A program made the translations under genes and the position numbers. A DNA stretch of 64,000 nucleotides. Origin: Tigriopus japonicus. Lineage: Eukaryota; Arthropoda; Copepoda; Harpacticoida; Harpacticidae. The notes under the pieces were generated by a model. That model saw only the letters and a program-made list of their open reading frames with translations, did not search any database and was not told the DNA's origin. Location of the stretch: assembly GCA_010645155.1 (NCBI GenBank), contig CM021317.1, positions 4,755,942 to 4,819,941 of the forward strand, written 5' to 3'. Below, piece by piece: positions 33,801 to 45,034 of the stretch (position 1 is the stretch's first letter; every line of letters starts with the position of its first letter).

Positions 33801-36800
33801 GCCCTAAAATAATACCCATTCAAATGGTAGAGAAATCTCTCAAGATGATCTTGAAGCATACGAGTCCCACCTTATCTAAATTACTAGGTGTCTTTTCCTG
33901 ATCGTCGAACTCCGGATCCTTTTCCTCTGAACCTGGTTTCACTGGAATAACGCCCCACATATCCAGACCATCCTCAGTGAGGGTTCCAGTTTTGTCGAAA
34001 CAAACGCAATCCACGCTCCCCGAAACATTGATGTTTCGAGGTGAAATGCAAAAGATGCCTTTTCTTTGGAGGCGTTTTTGAGCATAAATACTACCAATGG
34101 TCATGGCTGCTGGCAATGCTGGAGGAACTACGATGGTGATCAAATCCAAGGCATCCAGGGCAATATCCTTGATGCTGTCGCCATCCATAAGCTAAAAGTG
34201 AGTGTTACAATTTTGACTATGTTGCCTCAAGGATTAATTAACGCGACATTGATAACTGAGTTTACCGCTAAAATCTAATGATTAGACGTATACTCCAGTT
34301 GAGTGTGAGTAAAATGCGTAACAAAAAGAAGGATAACTTGGCCATTTGCCTTTGCAAAAGCAACTTCAAAAACTCAAATATAATCAATTGGAGTTACAAC
34401 ACCATGGTTAGAAAGTCCAGGATTGAGAGAGCTAATTTTAACTGAACGCGTAAAAGTAAGTATAAACTCGCGTTTTCCTTTAATGGCCATGTATCGTGCA
34501 CAAATGAAAAATGTAGTTCAAGACCCACTTTCAATGCAATCAAGAGTCCCAAATGTTTCTGGCAAATTGCAGACATGTTCAATGACCCCGACTTTTCTCA
34601 GGAAACTTTAGACGCTAATTCACACCCACAGACGGAGAACCATTCTGATACCGGACATGAGATTGCCTATCGGAACAATTTGGACGATGTGATGGCTGGC
34701 TTCGCTGGCCGGGCGAGGCTCAACCCTCCGACCCTAGCACCAGTTATCAAAACAAAATACGGTTTCCAGTGCTAATATTAATGTCGTTTATTTGTTTCTC
34801 TTTTTATGATCTGTTTCAGCCAATGGAATTTGGATCAATTGGAATCGCAACTATGATTGGTTCCTGTTCAAAAAGATGATTAACAGCCCTTTTTTGCAAT
34901 TGCTTGATTTCATCTCTTAATGGCTCAGCCATGTACTTTAACCAATCAGAGTTGCCCATTTTAGCTAACGCAAATGCAAAAGGTTCGAAGGCGTCCAGTT
35001 ATAAAAGAAGAAAAATGGAAGCTAAAATGTCATGTGTTTCACAGCTGACATAAAAATCCAGCATTCAGAAATGTAGGAGAGCCTTTTGTTGGAAACAAAA
35101 ACATTAAAGATAAGTTTTATTGCTTACCTGTGTTACACAAGTGTAAATGAATCCTGCCGCGGCCAAGATTCCGAGGAACCCCACGAATTTATACGAATCT
35201 TGTTCAAACTTGAAGTCTACTGGCGCAGGATATAGAATAGTCCTCACGAGCTTGCCCTTTGTTGTTGCAAAACCTTTGGATAAAAAGTATCATAAAGTTT
35301 CAAAACATGATCCTGAGTGTGTATCGATGCATCTCCTTCTTTGCTAACAGACTACAATCATTTATGTAGCACTCTGGAAAAGGGCGATCAAGTCCAGGAA
35401 GTACTTATGTACAGTACTTCAGACTTGATCGGCCTTTTCTAGAGTACTACTTAATGGTTGTAATGATATCTTAGCCAAGAAGGTACCTGCCTTTTGCTAA
35501 TAAGTGATAACAATGATTCAGAGTAAAAATATAGCAAATTTGCGCTTTCCGATTTGAAAACTATTTTTGCTGAGTAGAAAATATTTATTTAAATTCGCTT
35601 CTCCAATGAGCTTTTATATAACGAAGGAGCTCGTCATTTTCCGACATGTTTTTTACCACGAATAGGCAAGCCACAGACAAACAATAGACTGATTAACCTT
35701 CCTGTGCTTGAGTTCAGCTGAAATGTTGGGTTCCAGTCATGGATAGACTAGATTGTTTCCGGAAGAAATGTCATTTTGAGCTGATACCTAGAGCGTTTTT
35801 GGCTTGTGAAAGAATCACTTTTCATTTGAATTTTCAAAAGACACAAGCCTTTTATGCCAATGTTGCTTGACTTGTTATACCTTATATAACAGCTGATTTG
35901 AAAAAGGTGATTTCTGCGCCCTAAATCACTCTATGTTTCTCTATGAATCGAGCTCATTATTTGCATTATTTGTTGTTGACTTCTGTAGTGAGATATTGGG
36001 CTCCAACGTTTGATATATTAGTTGAGAAACAAAATATACATTCTTAATATATAATAGCGCACACGTTTGTTTACATGATTGAGAGCTGATTTCATCATTT
36101 CGGACAGAAAATGCTCATTTCTCTTGCCAAGCTTTGGATCTACCATTTGGAGTTCCTTGCTTCCAGATACTGTCAAAGGCCACCAAGTACAATGAGTCCA
36201 TTATCGTTTATAAAATAAAAGGGCAAGTTAAAAAAGAGTCTGCATGGCTCAGCAAAATTCAACTTTAGTTTGATGATCCTTGTACCTCAAAACAAGGCGT
36301 GTTGACTTTGACCACAACATGAAATTTGAGGTTCAAACATTTCTATGGTCAAGCTAAGTCTATTAATCAATCAAATTTAAGCACTTTCATCGTAAAAAGT
36401 CAACCAGAGAAGTAAAAATTCACGTGAGTTACTTCTTTTCAATCTCTTGACATGATTTTCCTACCTGTTCGCAAGACCACGGCCAAAACTTTCTGACCCT
36501 TGTACTGCCTCGTTTGAATCACCCGCGTCCCTCCAAACAGGGTGCTTCTTGAATGTTCTTTTCCATCATAGATTTCATTGCCGCCTTTGGGCAACATTGT
36601 CTTGGTCACAGGAACCGATTCGCCGGTGAGCATGGCTTCGTTGACTGTAAATAATCCAAGGATTTTTGTTTCATTGAGAGACTGGTCCATGTAGATAAAT
36701 TCCTTTTGGGCTTTTCCCTACCAATGGCATTGCCTGAGATGAGGACAGCATCACAGTGAAGGTCACAGCCATGAGATGGAATGGTTATTATATCACCGGG

Positions 36801-37869
36801 AACTAAGTCATCCGAGGAAATCACCTCAAAGACATCGTTCCCACGGAACACCTCGACGGTGTCGGAAAACATGACGGTGGACCGGAGGCGCTTCTCATTC
36901 TGAGAATGTAACAATATTAGGGAACATATCGGACTTAATTTTAAGATCTAGTTCTACCTTCTTTGTTTGGTACACGGCTGTTGTGATTCCGCCAGCTGAC
37001 ATGACCACAATCGCCGCGGCATAATAAATATACTCATCAAGAAACCATAGAAGAACCGAAGCGATTTGGAACACGTAGAAGGGATTCAAAACCTCTTTGA
37101 TCAAAAGGTACAGAATATTTCGTTTGGGGATCACAATGGCATTATTTCCGTAAATGGATCGCCTAAAGAAAAAAAAAACGTTTTCATATAATGTAACAAG
37201 CCGACCTTTATAATGAGTTGACAAGACCAACCTCTGCATCTGTTTGCTCGAATCAAGGCCAGTTTGTGCATGGAACACACTAATGGGCATTTGGTTATCC
37301 ATCCCACTCAGTGGAAAGAACTGAGCATTATTCTCGTCCCAAATGTACTTGACTTTCTTACAGATGAAGCACTTGTAGCTGTGAACGCTACGATGTCCGG
37401 AACCGTATGGGTTTGGAATGTCGAGTGTCACGTTGTCCGAGGCCGACTTGGAGGCCTTGATGGTCTTGACTTCTTTCACATAATATCGACAATACCTGCC
37501 TTTATATTCCTCCTGAAATTGAAAACAAAGACTTTTGTAGGAACATCCTTTTTATCGCCACTTTCTCGTTTTTCTTGCCTTGACAAGGATCTGATTGGCC
37601 TTGTTTAAGATGGTCCGTTTTGAGGTAAGGAAGAGTTCCCATCTAGGCACCCAATATAAAAGCAACCAGAATAGGCCTGCAGTGAGTACTTTTGCTAACC
37701 AGACCAAGATCAGTCGCCAAGTAACAACTTCATAGCCAGTGATGAGCATTTCCTCTTCGTCACCCTTGTTAATGATTGCTTGGGTAAGATCCAGCTCAGG
37801 CTCCAAATTTGGGGACACTGAGTTTCCAGGATCAAAGCTGGCTGACGAACTATTCCTGGAATCTGGCAT
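30851..37869 (-). CDS. P5B-type ATPase, ATP13A3-like (polyamine/cation transporter)
   Basis: Endolysosomal P-type ATPase; known P5B members export polyamines from late endosomes. Exons (high-low): 37869-37579, 37512-37232, 37162-36958, 36899-36722, 36644-36465, 35273-35128, 34191-33871, 33803-33660, 33487-33422, 33349-33156, 33089-32946, 32882-32458, 32383-32237, 32178-31990, 31919-31702, 31635-31457, 31353-31204, 31139-30851. Total 3,747 nt, exactly 1,249 codons. Landmarks: N-terminal membrane-associated hydrophobic stretch, TGES actuator motif (about 325-328), P5B signature PPALP (450-454), phosphorylated Asp in [12 protein letters not shown] (D493), [10 protein letters not shown] nucleotide-domain motif, [18 protein letters not shown] (862 on), then C-terminal membrane helices. 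Closest remembered match is ATP13A3 ([18 protein letters not shown]). Exon 1 uses a GC donor (CAAG/GCAAG). ATG at 37869 is preceded by an acceptor, so a 5' exon exists. Confidence 0.92.
34584..34741 (+). mobile_element. SINE, 5'-truncated second copy
   Basis: Matches the 14.4-kb SINE from the end of the tRNA-like head (ACCCCGAC, TTTCTCA) through the body (CACCCACAGACGGAGAACCA, GGCCGGGCGAGGCTCAACCC, TCCGACCCTAGCACC). The A and B boxes are absent. Lies antisense in the ATPase intron 34192-35127. Confidence 0.8.
35350..35464. repeat. Long imperfect hairpin
   Basis: About 55-bp arms (left TAGCACTCTGGAAAAGGGCG, ATCAAGTC; right mirrored CGGCCTTTTCTAGAGTACTA) fold back around a short centre with AGTAC repeats. 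In the ATPase intron 35274-36464. Could be a small foldback element; no clear target duplication. Confidence 0.5.
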
Positions 37870-38152
37870 TGCTGAAAAATATAATAAAAGTAAGTTTGAA
37901 TAGGTAGATGGCGCAAAGTAGTTTTATGGTCATTGTCAGGGTGACTAATTTTCTCCTTCTTTGAAGTTTAGAAGTCAAACCAAGGCCATGCAAGGAAAAA
38001 CTGTTTAAAGAGTGAAATTGTACTCTAAGGACGTGCCCATTGACAGGTTTTTATGACTTAGATCTACTACTCTGGGACGGTTTTTCTCCTCAAAGAAGGC
38101 AAAGTTTCAGATTTCAATCGCATGTAGTGCCAGATTCGAAGAATCATCTTAC

Positions 38153-38327
38153 AAGATAACGTGAGCTCGGTCATGTTCATGGGGAGGGTTGCTGATGAAG
38201 CGAGAAGACGTTGATTCGAGGCCGAATCTCGGTGAAGGGTGCTAATGGGAAGATTCACTTCCAAGCACTCCCGACGATTGTTGCCTCTTCGATTCCGGCC
38301 GATGCCGGTCTTCAGGATTTGATACAT
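38153..38327 (-). other. Candidate upstream exon of the P5B ATPase gene (5' leader or N-terminal extension)
   Basis: Minus-strand donor CTT/GTAAGATG ends at 38153. Joined to the acceptor before 37869, the frame continues without a stop from ATG 38327 into the ATPase ATG, adding about 58 residues that begin MYQILKTGIG and are rich in Arg and Ser. An in-frame TGA precedes 38327. ATP13A2/3 proteins usually start close to the MPDS-type start, so this may be leader rather than protein. Only the open frame and the splice fit are seen. Confidence 0.35.
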
Positions 38328-38439
38328 GTTGCTGCTGCTGCCCGTTCGTTGTCTTTCAAGTCAATTATGGGGGTTTCCACTTGTCCTTGGCCAAGACGTT
38401 GCTAGGTCTGAATGAAGGCCAACCCGCACTAGAACCACT

Positions 38440-38560
38440 TAACCCTTCCTTGGGTGGGCGTGACGACGACGACGAGCTCTGACGTCGTCTACGGGCCTCG
38501 GTCAGCCGCCCAATCCGCCACACCCCGCCCAGACCACACCCATCACGAGAAATGAAGAGA
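38440..38560 (-). promoter_or_regulatory. CpG/GC-rich promoter region of the P5B ATPase gene
   Basis: Local jump in GC and CpG compared with the AT-rich surroundings. Contains CCCCGCCC and GGGCG GC-box-like motifs, a GTGGGCGTG motif and a TGACGTC CRE-like site at 38480-38486, upstream of the ATPase exons on the minus strand. No TATA box seen. Confidence 0.4.
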
Positions 38561-39681
38561 CTCCGTCAGCCCCAAAAACTAGATTCCACACACAAGGCCA
38601 AACTACTCGAAGGTTGACTTAGTGTCTGCTCAAACTCCACCATGATTGCTACTCAAATATGGAAGGAACCTCGAGCAAACCGAATTCAATACTGATGATC
38701 GTTCGCAAACCCACGTTGTCGGTCGTCGATCACAAGGAGTAAGGAGTCTGGAAAAAAAGAGTCTCTTCTTGGCCAGCTGAGTGAGTCAAAGTACCTCCTC
38801 CCCCTTCTTGTTTTCGGCATCAAGGCCACTGTCTGCCTTCTTGTGTAGTACCTTGCACAATAATGGCCAAGGCTTTCTACGTTCTCTCGAGCTTTCTCTC
38901 CATTGAAGGAACATCCATCCATGAACGTTACGTTCCGAGGAAAAGGAACGAGAGAGAAGCCGACACGGCCAAGTTGAAACGTGAAAAGACGTCGGATGAT
39001 CCCATCTTTCAAATGAGAAGTTGGCAATTTTAGTGCTTTTCCCTCTTAATATGCGACTTGGACGGAGTCTCGGAACAATACATGAGTAAATTCGGCCTTA
39101 TTGGGTGATGTTGTCAAGGGGCAAAATCCCCTGACGCAAGAGCAAATCATCTTTCGGTGTTCCGCGTGATTATGGGGTTCGTTGTGACGTCATCAAATGA
39201 AAAGATTTTAGAGAAAAAAGAGCTTCCGGCATTAGCGGGTCGGCTTTTTTCTTTTTCTCTCTTTTTGGCCATGCACTCAAGTGTTCAATGAACCCTTTCT
39301 TGAACAAAACATCAGTTGACCTTCCGCCGATTGTTTCGAATCCAGTTATTTTTGTGAAGGTTATGAAAAATGACTTGAACATGCACCATGACTATTGTAC
39401 GCCCATTTTCAAAAATATTTGAATTAGTGACTTTAAAGCTTGTTTCCTTGAAATTAGGAATTCAATGGTTAAATGTTCAAATTTTAAGGCTCTTAAAAAG
39501 TGCCAAGAATTGGAGGAAAAGAAATGCGTGGTTCCAAAAGCAACGCTAGGAGCACGTGGTCTCTTTACGTAATAAAGTGATTGACTCCTGTTTCCTTTTT
39601 TGGGACAGTTAAAGTGAGGAATTTACTTATTTCTCGAGGCAAGTCCAAAGAAGTTGACCATTTTTTTGAGTTATGCAATAG

Positions 39682-40329
39682 GACATGTATAAGGTTGCTT
39701 CAAGTGAGCGTTTTAAATCATTCCGCGGGCGGCAAAACAGGGCCGTTGGCTGTGCTGAGCTGCTCAGCCCATTTTGGCGAATCCAAGTTTTTCCCATTTT
39801 AACGTGCATTTGATGATTCTAGGTCCCTGGAAACGATCTTAATTTTACGTTTTGATCCCTCTGCTTTCACTTGGTTTAAAAAATGCCCAATTTGTTTGCT
39901 TGAAAATGATACAGAAAAGATTAGATCTTAACAGAAAGAAGCGTTAAAAAATATTGCATTTCTCTATATGTTAAGTATTTTGAAATATTGAAATGATTCT
40001 TTGGAACCCACTGAATAAATCCGCATCTTAATATTAGTGTTTGGATCAATGTTAAGTCCTATTTTTGCAATAGCACAAGGCCTGCTTGCTTGCTTTTAAA
40101 TCAATCACCCTAATATTATTTTTTGCATATTATTGACCCAATTCCAGCCAAGGTATCCTTAAGTGAACTACCGATCGTTTCCAAGGACCTAGAATCATCA
40201 AATGCTCGTCAAAATGGGAAAAACTTGGATTCGCCAAAATGGGCTGAGCAACTCAGCACAGCCAACGGCCTTGTTTTGCCGCCCGCGGAATGATTTAAAA
40301 CGCTCACTTGGAGCAACCTTGTGCATGTC
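39682..40329. mobile_element. Inverted-repeat element with 157-bp arms
   Basis: Left arm 39682-39838 (GACATGTATAAGGTTGCTTC, GTGAGCGTTTTAAATCATTC, CAGGGCCGTTGGCTGTGCTG, ending GAAACGATC) is repeated inverted at 40173-40329 with only scattered changes. The 334-bp centre is AT-rich. A solo partial arm is at 44.9 kb. One frame through the arms stays open in both (KMGKTWIRQNGLS...SAQPTALF), so a decayed coding origin is possible. Confidence 0.7.
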
Positions 40330-41764
40330 TAATTGATGTCATAATGCAACATTTTTGATTGTCCTAAAAGTGTTAAAAGTCATGATATCATTACTCGTCA
40401 TATTCGTAATTCAACTCCTAATCATAACTCATATCGCTAGATGGCTTCCGTTCATTGTAGTAGCTCTTCCCCAAATATGAGTGAGATATCTCGGCACAAA
40501 ATTACTTCTGCCATGGAATTTCAAATTTTGTCCCTAATGTTTTTATGAAGCAAATGGATCCACATTTGTTTATAGCACTATTCATAAAACAAAAATTGGA
40601 GATCTTCATATGTTTGATGCAATCAGACATTGCTGTGAATAAAAAAATGGAAGCCATGGCTACAAAAAGACTGGAGTGGAATGTGTCTTTGATTATTGGA
40701 CCACTTCGTGTTTAGAGCACTCGTATATTTGATGGGTGTACAAAGATTTTGCTGAAAGGTAATCTCAAAACTGTTCAGCAGAGGAGAATTTTAATTCTTG
40801 GTTCAACTCAAGAATATTCATGACGGACATGTCCTTCTTGACACATTTTTGATTACCCAAACTGATAGGAGACCCGAATAGAAGTTTTGACATGATCTAG
40901 TAATCAAGAATGACTAGACTAAAATGGCCAAGACTTCTTTGAAACCACCAAACAGGAAAGTTTTCCACTGTTTACTACAGGTCTGGTCATTTTGACCTTT
41001 TGAGTTTACCAACACAGTGATGGACGAAGGAGACGCAAAGAAACAATTTAAAAGACGACAAAAACTCAAATCATCATCCATCACCTGAAAATTTGGGCGG
41101 CGATTCACAATTTAGAAGCGTTACCTTCCTATTACGAACGGTCCAAGTCAATTTCGAAGACGTCACTCTCTGACATCAATTCAAAGGACTTCTTTAAAAC
41201 ATGGACAAGCATCTATCTCTCGTTAAGCGGAGCAATCCTTTGGAAAATTTAGGGTTGAGTGTTAAATTGAGTACTTAATAATAATTCAAGTTACCGAACA
41301 AAATTTCAAAACAAATTAGTAGTGAGACTGCCTGAGAAAAAGCATGTTTGTTGACTTTACTTAAGGTAAGCAATGCTTATAAGGTAAGCAATGCTTAGCT
41401 AATCATTGACATTAAAGACCCTCCTAAAGATATTTTCTGAACTTAATCATTCAAATCATTCACCAGAACCCCTTCAAAATCGGCGGATCACATAAGAAGG
41501 TCAATAGTTCAAACATATTGAATAAATCTTAAGTAGATTTAGCTCTTTGAGTACCCTTTGTCCGTCAACCGCGTTTGATATACGCTTGATGACACAAGAG
41601 CAAAGCTAAAAGTCTCGATTTAAGGAAACACCAGCCTTTTGAATAATAAACGCTAGCATGTCATCAAACCTTTCACTGAAATTGTTTTTAAAGTCAGCCA
41701 TCAACTAACACATTCGGGTCAAAAATATTTATCCAATCCTATGCACTTTAGATCAGTTTCTTGC

Positions 41765-42125
41765 CCACAGTGTGACAAGTCCCCTCCTTCTGATTCTTAG
41801 CTGCATGCACCCACGAACGGTAATCACCAACAAGGTCCAGGTCATTGGCAATCAGCAGTCAGGACTCCTCGGGAGTTTTTTAACTATGACCAAGGTCGGT
41901 GGCTGTTTCGTTCGCCCAAAGGCATGTGTGAAATTGCCTCCTTCATCACCACTGACTACCTTTGCACAAGTGGGCTTACCCAAAGAGTGACTTCCTCCTT
42001 CCTTCATAAAAAATGAGCTCCAGGACAAATTTGAGATGCAACTACGTACGCCAATCCCCTGATTGAACGAGCAAACGGAGGTCCGTTCCTTGATCGTTTG
42101 TTTCGAATCTATCTTGTTTGTCAAA
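41765..42125. other. GC-enriched island open in several frames; possible exon
   Basis: On the plus strand a pyrimidine-rich tract and CTTAG acceptor near 41800 are followed by about 70 open codons with coding-like composition (for example FFNYDQGRWLFRSPKGMCEI) ending in TGA. A second plus frame and one minus frame are also open over most of the stretch, so the strand cannot be decided. No recognised domain. Confidence 0.25.
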
Positions 42126-43465
42126 CGTGAAAACTACTTACACTTGAGGTATTGCAATCTGTCGAGTTGACATTTAAAGTTTTACAAGGATGACGAAATG
42201 CATATTTTGTTATCCTTATGTGACTTTTTATTATCAGCCAAAAAATGTGTGCGAAGGTACATTTGCCCCAAATGTGTCTTGACAATTTCAAGCGGTCAAC
42301 AAAAGAGTTCAAGCGTGATGAATTTGATCCTATGGAAGTTTTAGTAACTTTGACACAAAACTAATGAGGTGTCCTTATTGTGCACACTGTTTCCATACCG
42401 GTGAAATATTTCGCAACAGTCACCTTTAAATGATATTTTCATGGAATTAAATGCACTGATTTTGCAAATGCGTTAGGCATTGAACGCTCAGAATTCCGAA
42501 TCAAACAAATATTGTGTTAAACCAAGCATGTAAACGGTATATGGGGAAATTCTTAAAAATAACTTTTCTTGTTTTAATTCTTCTTTAGAAAACAAGGATT
42601 CCTAAACTTCATCTTCAAGGTGAAATGTTAAAATTGTTTTTTTTCAAAATTTTAAAATGTAAGATATATAAACCTTTAACCAGTGCTTTCAAACTCAAAA
42701 TGTATGCCCGAAAAATTGAATGTAACATTTGGGACTGTAAAGATCTACTATGTATTATTTGACAATTTTTAAAATTGCCTGCACTTAAAACTCAATGCTG
42801 TTTTGCAATGACTTTCATCACATCTAAATCGAGAAAGCCAAAAGAAGAGCACGTTTAAAGTCAATTAAGAATTAAGTTAAAATATTGTAAGCTGATCAAT
42901 TACGCCAAAGTTGGTGCAAAAATTACATGGTCAAAATAATTCCTGTACCCCACTATTGAGATCACGAAATTTCTAACCAAAAGCAAAAAAAGGTAGTCAG
43001 TGTTGACACCATCACACATTTTTGAGTTGCACCTCCATATCAAGCGTGTCAGACAAAATTGCAAAATGCCACGAATCCCCCTGCACTCACCATATAGTCT
43101 TTTAGTACAAAATATTCAAAGCCTTTTTATGTGAGGACGCACTTGTAGCAATTCATCAAATCATCCCCATTTCTATTGTGTTTCAATGCAATTTACCAAG
43201 AAATAGTATTACGTGAAGAAGCTTATTAGAAATAAAGGGATCAAACCGGCAGTGCTGCGATTTTTACTTGAGCTCTGAGCCTACAGCTTTTCAAAAAGTA
43301 AGGCTAGGTTCTATTTTTTGACCCAAAAACATTAACACCGACCAAAATGGCAACACTGAGCAAATCGTTTGCTCATCAAAGCCTCATCATAGCTGTCGTC
43401 TGTCCCGTTTATTCATGTAATACTCTCGTAAACTGCACTTGAAGGAATTCATCAGCTGCACTCAC

Positions 43466-43760
43466 CGTTAAAGTTCTTGTCGTGTTTCTCCTTGACTCCA
43501 TCCATGTTTACGTTCTCCTTATGGTTCATGGTGTCCAAACAATGCCAAATGTACTCAGGGACACATTGTTTTGATTCGACCACCTTGTCGTGTTCGTCAA
43601 GCGGTTCAGACCAGTTCACTTGGAGAGCTTGTCCACTACCTCGTCTGTCAAAACTAGCAAACGAACTGAGCTCATAGCATGCGTACTCAGTGGCCCATTC
43701 AAAGGCCCTTCTCACCGACGTAGTAAATGCAGACACGCCTGATTTATTATAGTTGGGCAT
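43466..43760 (-). CDS. Coding exon of an unidentified gene
   Basis: An ATG-started frame of 98 codons ending at a good donor (AACG/GTGAGT). Composition looks coding: SVRRAFEWATEYACYELSSF near the start, several Trp and Cys, and an acidic/Lys-rich end. The last residues, DKNFNG, resemble the first half of an EF-hand loop (D-x-N-x-N-G), but the exon stops there. I could not place the following exon with matching phase (one base carried) between 39 and 43.4 kb. Family not recognised. Confidence 0.45.
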
Positions 43761-44906
43761 CGCTAAATCTCCTTGGATGGAGGTTAAAGCTACTAAATGC
43801 CTACCTGTTGATTCTTCTTGCCCTCTTCTTGCATACCGTATTCCTAGCCCTAAACAGATTTAGCTTGGGCGACGTATTTGTCATGCATTAATGAACAAAC
43901 GACTCATGTGTCAAATCACTATGTACGTTAAGGGCAATCAATGCATGGTAACAATTTCTTGAATAGTTTCTTACGTCTGTTCAGGTCGAGGATCCGTCAA
44001 TCAAACTAGTTTCATCCAATGAACTTTGTCAGGCAAAGAACTAGGGTTGTAAGTAGGGATGACAGTTATTAGAGACAGATAGTACTATGTAAGACTCGTC
44101 GTCGAATTGTACTAGCTGATTTTAGAGGAAAGTCAGGTAGCCATTTGTTATGTAACCTGGTTTTTGTATGTAAACCGGTTCCTTTTAACAGGCAGATATT
44201 GTTAGAGCAGCGTCTGATGTATTTTTAAGGAAGCTACCACAAAAAAAGGGAAAATGATTTATCGTCAGTGTATTCGATCTTTGCCAAGTAATACACACCC
44301 AAAAAGTGTACATATTCGTTGAAGATTTAGCATTTCGAAACTTCAAGAACATATTTATTTGGAAACTTTAAACTTTTTCAACAAACGCGGGCATTCAGCA
44401 GTCTTGCATTGCCTATTTGAGGTTCTCTTGATTCAAATAGTCGATTTCCGTTAGTATCTAATTCCAAACATCACTCCAGAATTTGGCAATTTAATTGGGA
44501 AAACCTGTGCTAATTCTTGAAGACGATTTACTATGAGTTCAAGCTCGCTGAAAAAATGTTATTATTTGCAAAACACAACCTAAAGATCTCAGAAAATTGA
44601 AATTTTCAAGTGGTCTTAAAGATTTTTTCTGGATCTGTCGTGTTTTTGTATTGATAACTTACTTTGCTCATTGGATTTAGATTCACTTGATTGTTTTTCA
44701 GCTCACAAGTATTTACTTTCCTTAATCTAAGCGCAACTCACAAATACAATTTAAAGATATGTACCTAATACTTCAACACTATTTTGAAAATTGAATAACA
44801 AATTTTCGAGTCGCAATTTTAACACATGACCAAATTTTTTACTGAACTATTAATAGTTTGTATTTCAAAAAAAAGTGTTGATTTGTTGCAAGAAATGTAC
44901 CAATGG

Positions 44907-44985
44907 GACATGCATAGAGGTTGCTCAAGTGAGCGTTTTAAATCATACCGCGAGTGATAAAACAGGGCCGTTGGCTGTGCTGGGC
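44907..44985. mobile_element. Solo partial arm of the 39.7-kb inverted-repeat family
   Basis: GACATGCATAGAGGTTGCTC, AAGTGAGCGTTTTAAATCAT and CAGGGCCGTTGGCTGTGCTG match the arm of the 39.7-40.3 kb element; the inner half of the arm is missing. Lies just past the poly(A) signal of the receptor gene. Confidence 0.65.
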
Positions 44986-45026
44986 CAGCATATTTCATGT
45001 GATAATTACCACCCAAAAGATATAAC

Positions 45027-45032
45027 TTTATT
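45027..45032 (-). terminator. Poly(A) signal of the seven-transmembrane gene
   Basis: AATAAA on the minus strand, immediately after the TGA at 45035. Confidence 0.55.
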
Positions 45033-45034
45033 TC

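Larger units (their letters stand above)
38561..43465. other. Spacer upstream of the P5B ATPase gene
   Basis: Holds the inverted-repeat element at 39.7-40.3 kb and the GC island at 41.8-42.1 kb. Otherwise AT-rich with no supported exon. Confidence 0.4.
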
